Below are positions 23,640 to 33,314 of a stretch of 36,818 bases of DNA, one piece after another; the stretch's first letter is position 1, and the number at the start of each line of letters is the position of its first letter. Source of the DNA: Collinsella sp. AM18-10 (GTDB lineage: Bacteria > Actinomycetota > Coriobacteriia > Coriobacteriales > Coriobacteriaceae); contig NZ_QRJO01000019.1 of the NCBI RefSeq assembly GCF_003471585.1, forward strand, positions 814 through 37,631. The letters are read 5' to 3'. The notes below the pieces were generated by a model that saw only the letters and a list, made by a program, of their open reading frames with translations, searched no databases and had not been told where the DNA came from. Position numbers and translations under genes: made by a program.

Positions 23640-23933
23640 ATGTCGTCTTTGAAGCCGCTTGCAGATCGCGTCCTGGTCAAGCCCGACGAGGCCGAGCAGA
23701 AGACCGCTTCTGGTCTGTATATCGCCAGCAACGCTCAGGAGAAGCCGCAGCGCGGCACCATCGTTGCCGTTGGCGCCGGTAAGGTCAACGACAAGGGTGA
23801 GCGCATCCCTATGGACGTTCAGGTCGGCGACGTTGTCATCTACGGTAAGTTCGGCGGCAACGAGGTCAAGGTCGACGGCGAGAAGTATCTGCTGATGCGC
23901 GCCGACGACATCTACGCCGTCGTCGAGGCCTAG
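23640..23933 (+). CDS. groES: Co-chaperonin GroES
   Basis: The 97-residue protein is the 10-kDa lid of the GroEL chaperonin. It shows the GroES pattern: KPLADRVLVKPDEAEQKTASGLYI, the mobile loop, GTIVAVGAGKVND and GDVVIYGKFGGNEVKVDGEKYLLM, ending DDIYAVVEA. The length is typical. The ATG at 23640 has the ribosome site AAAGGAGG; an upstream in-frame ATG at 23607 lies in the leader hairpin and is not used. groEL follows after 96 nt, so the two probably form one operon. Neither a CIRCE element nor a clear HspR inverted repeat is visible upstream, though a heat-shock promoter of another type cannot be excluded. Confidence 0.97.
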   Translation: MSSLKPLADRVLVKPDEAEQKTASGLYIASNAQEKPQRGTIVAVGAGKVNDKGERIPMDVQVGDVVIYGKFGGNEVKVDGEKYLLMRADDIYAVVEA

Positions 23934-23951
23934 TCTCGTCAGAATCTCTGA

Positions 23952-25667
<1,716 letters not shown>

Positions 25668-25698
25668 GGCCGACAAGGTCTAGAACTCCCACCGGGAA

Positions 25699-25832
25699 TC
25701 CGGGGGCGTGACGGGGGTTTCTCTCCGGAACGTCCTCGGACATGCAAAGAGGCTCCGCATCGCGCTTCGCGCTGCGGAGCCTCTTTGCGTCCTGCGGAAT
25801 ATTCCGGAGAGAAACCCCGTCACGCCCCCGGA
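25699..25832. repeat. Large nested palindrome downstream of groEL
   Basis: Outer stem of 31 bp with one bulged G (25699-25730 and 25802-25832); inner perfect stem of 16 bp (25744-25759 and 25773-25788) around a loop that can itself pair as CGCG/CGCG. Internal loops contain the similar strings GTCCTCGGA and GTCCTGCGGA. The inner hairpin could terminate groESL; the outer arms are not needed for that. The layout parallels the palindrome before groES. Confidence 0.88.
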
Positions 25833-25860
25833 CTTCCTGCGTTTACGGCCTTGAGGTCGG

Positions 25861-25980
25861 CGTGGGCGGAGGACGTGGTTGTTGGGGAGACATGTCCCGG
25901 TTGCTGTTTCGCGCTTTGCGCGAAAAGCGCATCACTTTGGCGTGGACGGAGAACGTGGTTGTCGCGTTAACTTGTCCCGG
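25861..25980. repeat. Pair of 40-bp direct repeats separated by a hairpin
   Basis: 25861-25900 and 25941-25980 agree at 32 of 40 positions, exactly 80 bp apart, both ending in TGTCCCGG. Between them TTTCGCGC-TTT-GCGCGAAA forms a perfect hairpin at 25908-25926. No gene is seen in 25833-26050. Confidence 0.6.
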
Positions 25981-26047
25981 GCGTATTTCTGGAGCGTTTC
26001 CCCTCGCCATAAATTACCCTTGGCATACTTGCGCGAACGCCTGCTGG

Positions 26048-26056
26048 TGCTACACT
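26048..26056 (+). promoter_or_regulatory. Extended -10 promoter of the riboflavin operon
   Basis: TGC followed by TACACT forms an extended -10 element 15-16 nt before the riboswitch. A poor -35 (TTGCGC at 26029-26034) lies at 16-nt spacing. Confidence 0.5.
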
Positions 26057-26071
26057 AGCAATTGCTGTTTC

Positions 26072-26247
26072 AGGGCGGGGTGAAATTCCCCACTGGCGGT
26101 AAATCGGGCGGTGTCAAAGGGACGCCGTGGCGCAGGTAAAGTGCCTGCGACCGAGCCGATGAGTCCGCGACCCGTGTGTGCGTTGGTTCGTATGCCGGCT
26201 GAACTGGTGAGATCCCAGTACCAACGGTTAGAGTCCGGATGAAAGAG
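26072..26247 (+). ncRNA. FMN riboswitch (RFN element)
   Basis: The region shows the conserved blocks of the RFN element in order: GGGCGGGGTGAAATTCCCC, CACTGGCGGT, later CCGATGAGTCCGCGACC-type and GGTGAGATCCCAGTACC-type segments, then ACGGTTAGAGTCCGGATGAAAGAGG. FMN binding normally lowers expression of riboflavin synthesis or uptake genes. The last block runs into the ribosome site of ribU (AGGCAGGTG), so control is probably at translation initiation; no separate terminator hairpin is seen after it. Confidence 0.95.
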
Positions 26248-26259
26248 GCAGGTGATCTT

Positions 26260-26850
26260 ATGTCTGAACAGTCGCAGCATATCCATTTTGAGAACACGAA
26301 TAGGTGGAGCACCAAACAGCTCGTTACCATGGCGTTGATGTGCGCCTTGGGCGCCCTGTTTATGTATGTGCAGCTGCCTATCCTTCCCTCGGCGCCGTTT
26401 TTGACGTATGACCCGTCGCTGGTGCCGGCGATGGTGTGTGGATTTGCGTATGGCCCTGGTGCCGGCACCGCTGTTGCCGCTATGGCGATCGTTATCCATG
26501 CGCTTACCACGGGCGATTGGGTTGGTGCGCTTATGAACTTGGTCGCTACGTTGGGCTTTATTCTGCCCGCGGCGATCGTCTATCAAAAGATGCACACCTA
26601 TAAGGGTGCCGTGATCGGCCTGGCGCTGGGCGTTATTGCCGCTACGGCGCTTTCTATGGTTGCGAATCTGACCATCGGCGTTTGGTTCTGGTATGGCTCG
26701 GTCGATGTGATCGCCCCGCTCATGATTCCTGCCGTGCTGCCGTTCAACCTCATCAAGACCGTGCTCAACTCGGTGTTGACGCTGGCGGTGTACAAGGCGG
26801 TCTCCAACCTCATCACACCCAAGAAGGACCAGGTCAAAGGCCGCGCATGA
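26260..26850 (+). CDS. ribU: Riboflavin ECF transporter S-component
   Basis: The 196-residue membrane protein binds riboflavin outside the cell and delivers it through an ECF energy module. It has about five to six spans with the S-component features TKQLVTMALMCALGALFMYVQLP near the start and YDPSLVPAMVCGFAYGPGAG. Its placement right after an FMN riboswitch supports riboflavin as substrate. The ATG at 26260 is chosen because an ATG at 26239 lies within the conserved core of the riboswitch. Its TGA overlaps the ATG of the ATPase gene (ATGA), showing tight coupling. The pairing of an S-component with its own ATPase and T genes is of the dedicated (group I-like) arrangement. Confidence 0.92.
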   Translation: MSEQSQHIHFENTNRWSTKQLVTMALMCALGALFMYVQLPILPSAPFLTYDPSLVPAMVCGFAYGPGAGTAVAAMAIVIHALTTGDWVGALMNLVATLGFILPAAIVYQKMHTYKGAVIGLALGVIAATALSMVANLTIGVWFWYGSVDVIAPLMIPAVLPFNLIKTVLNSVLTLAVYKAVSNLITPKKDQVKGRA

Positions 26851-28751
26851 TTGAGTGTCGGGGCGTTTCCTTTAGTTATGACGGTGCCACACCGGCACTC
26901 GACGGCATCGATCTGAACATCGAGGATGGCGAGTTTTTCTGCATCCTCGGCGGCAACGGGTCGGGCAAGTCGACGTTCGCCAAGCATTTGAACGCGCTGC
27001 TGCAGCCCGATACGGGAACGGTGCGCGTCAACGGCATGGACGCGTCCGATCCCGAGCTGGTCTACGACATTCGCTCGACCGCGGGCATGGTATTCCAGAA
27101 CCCGGATGATCAGCTGGTGGCGACGCTTGTCGAGGACGATGTTGCCTTTGGTCCCGAAAACCTTGGGGTGGAATCGGCCCAGATCGCGCAGCGCGTACGC
27201 GAGGCACTGAAGGGCGTGGGTTTGGTGGGCTTCGAGCGCCACGAGACCCATGCACTTTCGGGCGGACAAAAGCAGCGCGTGGCGCTTGCCGGCGTGCTCG
27301 CCATGGAACCGCGCGTGCTCATTTTGGACGAGGCGTCCTCGATGCTCGATCCGCGCGGGCGCAAGGGCCTTATGAAGGCCTGTCACGCGCTGCACGAACG
27401 CGGCATGACCATCGTGATGATTACGCACTTTATGGAAGAGGCAGCCGAGGCCGATCGCGTCGCGGTGTTTCAGGCGGGGCGCGTTGCCATGCTCGGTACG
27501 CCCGAGGAGATTCTGACGCGGGCAGATGAGCTTGCGCAGTTGAACTTGGATATGCCGGAGTCGTGCCGTTTGGGCATGGCACTTCGTGCGAAGGGCGTAC
27601 CCGTTCACGCGCAGGTGCGCGAGGCGGATATGGTTGCCCAGGTTGCACAGGCCTATACCGAGCGAAGTGAGGCGGGCACCGCGGGGCAGCCTTCCGCATC
27701 TCAGTTGGAAATCGCTGACGGCACTGTTCCGGCAGACAACAAGGACAACGCGTCGGAGCCCGTCATCGAGCTATCCCATGTTTCGTACAGCTATTCGCTC
27801 AGTCCGCGCGAGCGCCGTCGCTGGCATAAGCGCTCGGCCACTGCGAGCGCATCGAACAAACAGGCTCTCTGGGGAAACGACCCGAGCAGTCCGTGGGCAC
27901 TGCGCGACGTGTCTTTGACGATGCGTCGCGGCGAGTTCCTGGGGCTAGCAGGCCATACCGGTTCGGGTAAATCCACACTGGTCCAGCACCTCAACGGATT
28001 AATCCGCCCGCAGGAGGGGAGCGTTTGCGCGCTGGGGCTCGACCTGTCGCAAAAGAAAGACGCCGCCGCGGTTAAGGCTAAGGTCGGCGTGGTGTTTCAG
28101 TATCCCGAGCGCCAGCTGTTTGCCGAGTCCGTGGCGCAGGACGTGGCGTTTGGTCCGCGCAATCTTGGCCTGTCACAAGACGAGGTTGCGCGCCGTGTCG
28201 CATCATCGCTCGCGCGCGTGGGCCTCGACCTGGCTACGGTGGGCGACAAGAGCCCCTTTGAGCTTTCGGGTGGCCAACAGCGGCGCGTGGCGTTTGCCGG
28301 CGTGCTTGCCATGGAGCCCGAGGTCCTGGTACTCGATGAGCCCATGGCGGGACTCGATCCGGCGGCGCGCAGTGATTTCCTGGAGCTCATCGATCGACTT
28401 CACCATGGGGGCCTGACCGTCGTCATGGTCTCGCACAGTATGGATGACCTTGCCAATTGCTGCGACCGTATTGTCGTGATGAATGAGGGCGCGGTGTTTG
28501 CCGAGGGCACGCCCGCTCAGGTTTTTGCGCGTGCGGATGAGCTTAAATCAATCGGCTTGGGTGTTCCCGCTGCCCAGCGCATGGCGCTGGCGCTTGCGGA
28601 AGCGGGCGTGCCGCTGCGTTGCGGCGGGCTCTATACGGTTGAGTCGTTGGCCGACGAGTTGGCAGATTTGCTGATCGGTCGCTCAGACGGTTCTTCTAAC
28701 GTCACGGACATTGCTAAATCCAAGACGGTCGCGCGAGAGGAGGGCTGCTAA
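26847..28751 (+). CDS. Fused energy-coupling factor ATPase (two ABC domains)
   Basis: The 634-residue protein contains two complete ABC ATPase domains in one chain, corresponding to EcfA1 and EcfA2. Domain 1 has Walker A GGNGSGKST at 35-43, signature LSGGQ near 137 and Walker B LILDEAS. Domain 2 has GHTGSGKST near 368, LSGGQ near 472 and LVLDEPMAGLD. A linker of ~60 polar residues (~270-330) joins them. It drives the ECF transporter together with EcfT and the S-component. The start overlaps the ribU stop and the end overlaps the ecfT start (TAATG). In most species the two ATPases are separate genes. It may also serve other S-components in the cell; this cannot be told here. Confidence 0.93.
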   Translation: MIECRGVSFSYDGATPALDGIDLNIEDGEFFCILGGNGSGKSTFAKHLNALLQPDTGTVRVNGMDASDPELVYDIRSTAGMVFQNPDDQLVATLVEDDVAFGPENLGVESAQIAQRVREALKGVGLVGFERHETHALSGGQKQRVALAGVLAMEPRVLILDEASSMLDPRGRKGLMKACHALHERGMTIVMITHFMEEAAEADRVAVFQAGRVAMLGTPEEILTRADELAQLNLDMPESCRLGMALRAKGVPVHAQVREADMVAQVAQAYTERSEAGTAGQPSASQLEIADGTVPADNKDNASEPVIELSHVSYSYSLSPRERRRWHKRSATASASNKQALWGNDPSSPWALRDVSLTMRRGEFLGLAGHTGSGKSTLVQHLNGLIRPQEGSVCALGLDLSQKKDAAAVKAKVGVVFQYPERQLFAESVAQDVAFGPRNLGLSQDEVARRVASSLARVGLDLATVGDKSPFELSGGQQRRVAFAGVLAMEPEVLVLDEPMAGLDPAARSDFLELIDRLHHGGLTVVMVSHSMDDLANCCDRIVVMNEGAVFAEGTPAQVFARADELKSIGLGVPAAQRMALALAEAGVPLRCGGLYTVESLADELADLLIGRSDGSSNVTDIAKSKTVAREEGC

Positions 28752-29551
28752 TGGAGGCGTTTTCGTTTGGCAGCTACTATCCCGGCGATAGTGCAATCCA
28801 CCGCCTGGACCCGCGAACTAAGTTGCTCTTGGGCTTTGTGTTTCTGATCACGACGCTCACGGTCGGCAGCTTCCGCGGGCTGGCCCCGGTCGCAATCTTC
28901 GTTGTCCTGATCTATACCGTGTCCCGGGTGCCGGCTCGTCGCGTCCTGTCATCGATGGCGCCACTGCTGGCGATCGTCGCGGTGGTCGCGGTGCTCAACC
29001 TGTTTTCCGACCAAAGCGGGCGCATTCTGTGGCAGCTCGGCCTTTTGCAGATAAGCGAGGGCTCGCTGCATTCCGCCGCCTTTATGGCGTGCCGCCTGAC
29101 CTTGATGATGGCCGGCATGAGCGCCATTACGCTCACCACACCGACGCTCGACCTCACCGCGGGCTTTGAGCGCCTGCTCGCGCCGTTTGCGCGTGTGGGA
29201 CTTCCTGCGCACGAGCTCGGCATGATTATGGGTATCGCGCTGCGCTTTATGCCGCAGTTTGCCACCGAGATGAAGCAAACGGCCGATGCGCAGGCGAGCC
29301 GCGGCGCGCGCGTGACGGGAGGCCCGCTCGGCGGCGTTCGTATGCTTGGCAGTGTGGCGATTCCGCTGTTCACGGGTGTGTTCCGTCATGCCGAGACGTT
29401 GTCTGCCGCCATGGATGCCCGTTGCTATCATGGCGAGCAGGGCCGCACACGTCTGCATACGCTTGCGTTTGGCCGTGGCGATGCGTTGGCGGCGGTGGTG
29501 ACGACGTTGCTGCTCATCTGCGTCATCGTCATCAATCTTCAACTTGTTTAG
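28751..29551 (+). CDS. ecfT: ECF transporter transmembrane protein EcfT
   Basis: The 266-residue protein is the T-component that links the S-component to the ATPases. It has five to six spans. The start IHRLDPRTKLLLGFVF is typical; the coupling helices carry the family's ARxARG-like motif as ADAQASRGAR and a second RHAETLSAAMDARCY. It is translated from the ATG at 28751 whose A is the last base of the ATPase stop codon. It completes the transporter operon; the next gene starts 30 nt later with no terminator between, so read-through under the same riboswitch is likely. Confidence 0.93.
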   Translation: MEAFSFGSYYPGDSAIHRLDPRTKLLLGFVFLITTLTVGSFRGLAPVAIFVVLIYTVSRVPARRVLSSMAPLLAIVAVVAVLNLFSDQSGRILWQLGLLQISEGSLHSAAFMACRLTLMMAGMSAITLTTPTLDLTAGFERLLAPFARVGLPAHELGMIMGIALRFMPQFATEMKQTADAQASRGARVTGGPLGGVRMLGSVAIPLFTGVFRHAETLSAAMDARCYHGEQGRTRLHTLAFGRGDALAAVVTTLLLICVIVINLQLV

Positions 29552-29581
29552 GCGCGATTCGAGCGCAGGAAAGGGGTCCCT

Positions 29582-30028
29582 ATGACCGACAACGACCGCA
29601 CGGCGCAGCTCGAGCGCGCCTGTTCGTATCTTAGGCGTATTCCGGCGTGGTATCTCGCCACGATCGACGTGACGGACGGACATCAGCCGCGCGTGAGGCC
29701 GTTCTCGTTTGCCGTGGTCGATGATGGCAAGCTGTGGTTTTGCACCTCGCGCGATAAGGACGTGTGGGCCGAGCTCAGCGCGAACCCCAAGTTTGAGCTC
29801 TCGGGCTGGAAACCGGGGGAGTGTTGGATTGTGCTGACCGGCGAGGCCGCGCTCGAGGACGACGCGGTTGCGAGCGACAAGGTGCGTCAAGCGGGTTTTA
29901 AGCACATGGTGGGCATCGGCGAGGAACACGAGAGTGCCAATGACGGCCGCCTTGCGTTTTTCTCGGTCCGCAATATCGTCGCCCGCTTCTGCGATATCGA
30001 CGGCAGCGAGGAGCGCCTGGAGCTTTAA
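29582..30028 (+). CDS. Pyridoxamine 5'-phosphate oxidase-like FMN-binding protein, copy 1
   Basis: The 148-residue protein has the split beta-barrel pattern of small PPOX-class flavoproteins: IPAWYLATIDVTDGHQPRVRPFSFA, DDGKLWFCTSRDKDVWAEL, and FELSGWKPGECWIVLTGEA. Such proteins bind FMN (some F420 or haem) as dimers and are often quinone or small-molecule reductases; the exact reaction cannot be named. AAAGGGG precedes the ATG. It sits 30 nt after ecfT and is followed by a paralog, so riboflavin import and FMN-using enzymes are combined in one transcript. FMN binding is inferred from family and context. Confidence 0.85.
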   Translation: MTDNDRTAQLERACSYLRRIPAWYLATIDVTDGHQPRVRPFSFAVVDDGKLWFCTSRDKDVWAELSANPKFELSGWKPGECWIVLTGEAALEDDAVASDKVRQAGFKHMVGIGEEHESANDGRLAFFSVRNIVARFCDIDGSEERLEL

Positions 30029-30034
30029 CCCTAG

Positions 30035-30070
30035 GGCAGCTAAAGCAGCCCCGACCCAAAAAGACTAGTG
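30035..30070. repeat. Dispersed intergenic motif, copy 2
   Basis: Second copy of the motif at 9480-9518 (GGCAGCTAAA ... CCCCG ... CCCAAA ... GACT), located 7 nt after a stop codon and just before the ribosome site of the next gene. Confidence 0.5.
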
Positions 30071-30082
30071 CCAGGAGGACAC

Positions 30083-30493
30083 ATGGACGGATTGAATACA
30101 GTGTTGGAGTATCTGACGTCGGTGCCGGCATGGTATTTGGCGACGAGCGTTGACGGGCAGCCGCATGTGCGTCCGTTTTCGTTTGCGCAGATCCAGGACG
30201 GCAAGCTGTGGTTTGTAACGGCGCGCGCCAAAGACGTGTGGCAAGAGCTGCTGCAAAATCAACGCTTCGAGGCTACGAGTTGGTGGCCGGGCCATGGCTG
30301 GCTCATCTTGCGCGGGCATGCGGGTCTGGATGACCAGGCCGCTCCCGATATGCGCGAGGCAGGCTGGAAGCACCTGGAGCGCCTAGGCGAGCACTACGAG
30401 GGCGCAGACGATCCCACGCTCGTCTTCTTTAGCGTGGAGGAACCCGAGGCCTTTATCTGCAACCATGACGAATGGGTGCCGGTCGAGTTCTAA
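30083..30493 (+). CDS. Pyridoxamine 5'-phosphate oxidase-like FMN-binding protein, copy 2
   Basis: The 136-residue protein is a clear paralog of the preceding one: VPAWYLATSVDGQPHVRPFSFA, QDGKLWFVTARAKDVWQEL, and FEATSWWPGHGWLILRGHA align with the same blocks in copy 1. The two differ enough to be an old duplication. AGGAGG precedes the ATG at 30083; an in-frame ATG 15 nt upstream overlaps that site and is rejected. It is the last gene of the riboswitch-led cluster and is followed by a terminator. The split-barrel fold is confident; the substrate is unknown. Confidence 0.85.
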   Translation: MDGLNTVLEYLTSVPAWYLATSVDGQPHVRPFSFAQIQDGKLWFVTARAKDVWQELLQNQRFEATSWWPGHGWLILRGHAGLDDQAAPDMREAGWKHLERLGEHYEGADDPTLVFFSVEEPEAFICNHDEWVPVEF

Positions 30494-30538
30494 ACGAGTC
30501 TCTCAGCAAGCTTCGGCAATTCAAATTCTCGCATGTAG

Positions 30539-30598
30539 CGGGCCCCACATTGCAACGTCACCGTAAGGTGCACTCGGCAATATGGGGCCCGTGTTTAT
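30539..30598 (+). terminator. Terminator of the flavin cluster
   Basis: CGGGCCCCACATTGC (30539-30553) pairs with GCAATATGGGGCCCG (30577-30591), one wobble, followed by TGTTTATTT. Confidence 0.75.
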
Positions 30599-30638
30599 TT
30601 GTCAATTCCTTCAAGCGAATGTGTCGGGAATGTTTCAA

Positions 30639-30673
30639 TGCATGAATATGCAAGCCATTTACGTATTCATGCA
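30639..30673 (+). promoter_or_regulatory. ArgR-type operator upstream of argC
   Basis: TGCATGAAT (30639-30647) and its exact reverse complement ATTCATGCA (30665-30673) flank a 17-nt centre. The half-sites resemble ARG boxes (TGAAT...ATTCA type) bound by the arginine repressor. The site lies ~87 nt before argC, where a promoter is expected. ArgR binding is inferred from the motif and the arg genes. Confidence 0.7.
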
Positions 30674-30759
30674 TCTTTTGGTGCTAAAGTTTCAATCCAC
30701 CTCATAACGACGGCTGCGGGATGCGCATTGGTGCATAAACTGCAGACAAGGAGTCTGAT

Positions 30760-31830
30760 ATGTCTTTGAAGGTTGGAATCGTCGGTGCGGCTGGATATGC
30801 CGGCGCCGAGCTCATTCACCTCGTCCTCGGTCATCCCGAGTTTGAACTTGTTGCCATTACGTCCAACGCCGATGCCGGCCAGCCGCTGTCTGCGGTGTAC
30901 CCGAGCTTTGCCGGCGTGAGCGATCTGAAATTTACCACGCATGATGCCCCCGAGCTCAAGACCTGCGACGCTGTCTTTTTGGCCGTGCCGCACACTGCCG
31001 CCATGGCGCAGGTGCCCACCCTGCTTGCCGCGGGCGTTTCCTGCTTTGACCTTTCGGCCGATTATCGCCTGAGCGATCCGGCCGTGTTCGAGGCGTGGTA
31101 TGCCGCCGAGCACACGAGCCCCGAGCTGCTCAAGACGCGCGCTTTTGGCCTGCCCGAGCTGTTCTGTCGGGACTTGGAGACCGCTGCATCCGACCACGCC
31201 GACGGCAAGCCCGTACTGGTCGCCTGCGCCGGTTGCTATCCCACCGCAACGAGCCTTGCCGCCGCGCCTGCCGTGCGCGCCGGCTGGGTTGCCCAGAGCG
31301 GACCCGTGATCGTTGACGCTATCAGCGGTGTAACGGGTGCCGGTAAGTCCTGCAACGCCCGTACGCATTTTTGCAGTGCAGACGAGAACCTGGAGGCCTA
31401 TGGCGTAGGAAAACATCGCCATACGCCCGAGATCGAGCAAATCCTTGGCCTGACCGATCGCGTCGTCTTTACCCCGCACCTGGCACCGCTCAAGCGCGGT
31501 CTGCTCTCCACGGTGACGCTGCCGCTCACGCCGCAGGCTCTCGATACCTTGACCCTTGAGGACGTTGTCGACCATTACAAGCAGTTCTACGCCGGTCGCA
31601 CCTTTGTGCGCGTGCTCGATGCCGGCGAGCAGCCCAAGACGGCCTCGGTCGTCGGCACCAATGCTGCCCAGATCGGCCTTGTACTCAACAAGCGCGCGGG
31701 CGTGCTGGTGGCGACGGGAGCGATCGACAATCTGTGCAAGGGTGCTGCCGGTCAGGCGGTCCAGTGCGCCAACATCGTCTTTGGTTTTGACGAGCGACGA
31801 GGCTTGCCCACAGTGGCGTGCCCGGTGTAG
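30760..31830 (+). CDS. argC: N-acetyl-gamma-glutamyl-phosphate reductase
   Basis: The 356-residue enzyme reduces N-acetyl-glutamyl phosphate to the semialdehyde with NADPH, the third step of arginine synthesis. It has the Rossmann start VGIVGAAGYAGAELIHL, the catalytic Cys159 in CAGCYPTATSLA, and HRHTPEIEQIL with the active-site histidine, then FTPHLAPLKRGLLSTV. Length is normal. AAGGAG precedes the ATG. It is the first gene of argC-argJ-argB-argD and lies behind the ArgR-type operator. Gaps to the next genes (134, 81 and 68 nt) are longer than in tight operons but hold no terminators. Confidence 0.97.
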   Translation: MSLKVGIVGAAGYAGAELIHLVLGHPEFELVAITSNADAGQPLSAVYPSFAGVSDLKFTTHDAPELKTCDAVFLAVPHTAAMAQVPTLLAAGVSCFDLSADYRLSDPAVFEAWYAAEHTSPELLKTRAFGLPELFCRDLETAASDHADGKPVLVACAGCYPTATSLAAAPAVRAGWVAQSGPVIVDAISGVTGAGKSCNARTHFCSADENLEAYGVGKHRHTPEIEQILGLTDRVVFTPHLAPLKRGLLSTVTLPLTPQALDTLTLEDVVDHYKQFYAGRTFVRVLDAGEQPKTASVVGTNAAQIGLVLNKRAGVLVATGAIDNLCKGAAGQAVQCANIVFGFDERRGLPTVACPV

Positions 31831-31964
31831 CACATTCGATTGTTGACGATTTGGCAGTCGGGCATCGAGTGGGGCGCCACTCTTAAGCTGGTCTCATGAT
31901 CACGACTGGCATGGCGCACCAACCGATGTCCGTTTTTTGTTTGATATAAGGAGTCGTAAGGACG

Positions 31965-33233
31965 ATGAATACAGAGCAGTTCGATATCAAGATTCGTGCC
32001 GTCGAGGGTGGCATTACGGTAGCGGCCGGCTTTAGGGCCGCGGGTATTCATGCGGGTTTTCGCAAGAATCCCGAGCGCTTGGATTACGCGCTCGTCGTGC
32101 CCGATAAACCCTGTCCCGGTGCCGGCGTGTTTACGACCAATCGCTTTTGCGCAGCGCCTGTGCAGGTGAGCCGCGCCAACCTGGGCGGTACCGACAAGGG
32201 GTACGGTATCATCGCCGGCATTTCGGTCAACTCTGGCAATGCCAACGCCGCCACGGGCGAGACGGGCCTTGCCTGCGCGCGCGAGACGTGCAACATCGCC
32301 TCGCAGGTCATCGGCTGCGAGCCCCAGCAGATTCTGGTTGCCTCCACGGGTGTGATTGGCCAGATTCTGTCGATCGACACGTTTGAGACCGCCATTCCTG
32401 CTGCCTACGAGGCGCTCTCCGCCCACGGTGGCGCCGATGCCGCTCGCGCCATCATGACGACCGACACGCACTCCAAGGAGTACGCCGTATCCTACGTCAG
32501 TGAGGCTGCGGGTCATGCGGGCAATGTCTATACGGTAGGCGGAATGTGCAAGGGCTCGGGTATGATCATGCCCAACATGGCCACCATGATCGCAGTTATC
32601 ACCACCGATGCCCCCGTCGAGCCTGCGGCACTTCATGCCCTGCTGCTCTCGACCGTCAAGCAGACCTTTAACAAGGTAACGGTCGATTCCGACACCTCGA
32701 CCAACGACACCTGCATCATGCTTGCCTCCGGCGCCGCTGCCGCAGATGCCGAGCCTATCGTTGAGGGCTCCAATGCCTTTGACGAGTTGGCATTTGCCGT
32801 GCACGAGGTGTGCGAGAGCCTGGCGCGCAATATCGCCGCCGATGGTGAGGGCGCATCCAAGCTTGTTACGGTCAACGTTACCGGCGCCGCTAACGACGAG
32901 GAGGCCGATATCGCCGCCCGTGCCGTTGCCAACTCGCCGCTCGTTAAGACCTGCATCGCCGGCCACGACTGCAACTGGGGCCGCGTTGCCATGGCGCTTG
33001 GCAAGTGCGGCGTGAAGTTTAATCAGGAAGACGTTTCCATCGACATGATGGGCATGCCTGTCTGTCGCGACGGTCTGACTGTTCCCTTTGACGAGGACGA
33101 GGTTCTACGACGTTTTGAGGCGCCCGAGATCGTGATCTCGGCCGACCTGGGCGCAGGCGACGCGGCAACGACCGTGTGGACCTGCGACCTCACGCATGAG
33201 TACATCTCCATCAACGGCGACTACCGTTCCTAG
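31965..33233 (+). CDS. argJ: Glutamate N-acetyltransferase / amino-acid acetyltransferase
   Basis: The 422-residue enzyme moves the acetyl group from N-acetylornithine to glutamate (cyclic arginine pathway) and may also use acetyl-CoA. It is a self-cleaving Ntn-type enzyme: the cut is between Ala206 and the nucleophile Thr207 in GSGMIMPNMATMIAVI, giving two chains. Other family blocks are TVDSDTSTNDT and GHDCNWGRVAMALGKCG. The length is slightly above the usual ~400. The ATG at 31965 has AGGAG followed by AAGGAC upstream. With ArgJ present, no separate ArgE is required. Whether it is mono- or bifunctional cannot be decided from sequence. Confidence 0.96.
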   Translation: MNTEQFDIKIRAVEGGITVAAGFRAAGIHAGFRKNPERLDYALVVPDKPCPGAGVFTTNRFCAAPVQVSRANLGGTDKGYGIIAGISVNSGNANAATGETGLACARETCNIASQVIGCEPQQILVASTGVIGQILSIDTFETAIPAAYEALSAHGGADAARAIMTTDTHSKEYAVSYVSEAAGHAGNVYTVGGMCKGSGMIMPNMATMIAVITTDAPVEPAALHALLLSTVKQTFNKVTVDSDTSTNDTCIMLASGAAAADAEPIVEGSNAFDELAFAVHEVCESLARNIAADGEGASKLVTVNVTGAANDEEADIAARAVANSPLVKTCIAGHDCNWGRVAMALGKCGVKFNQEDVSIDMMGMPVCRDGLTVPFDEDEVLRRFEAPEIVISADLGAGDAATTVWTCDLTHEYISINGDYRS

Positions 33234-33314
33234 ATTCCAGGCACGCTGCGCATCTTGCCGCGATTGCGGACAGCGGAGCACGGCGCGATAACGATACGAA
33301 AGACGAGGCAGACT

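Noticed and set aside
25744..25788. The structure after groEL as a plain terminator only
   Set aside because: The inner hairpin could terminate, but there is no T run after it and the 31-bp outer arms remain unexplained.
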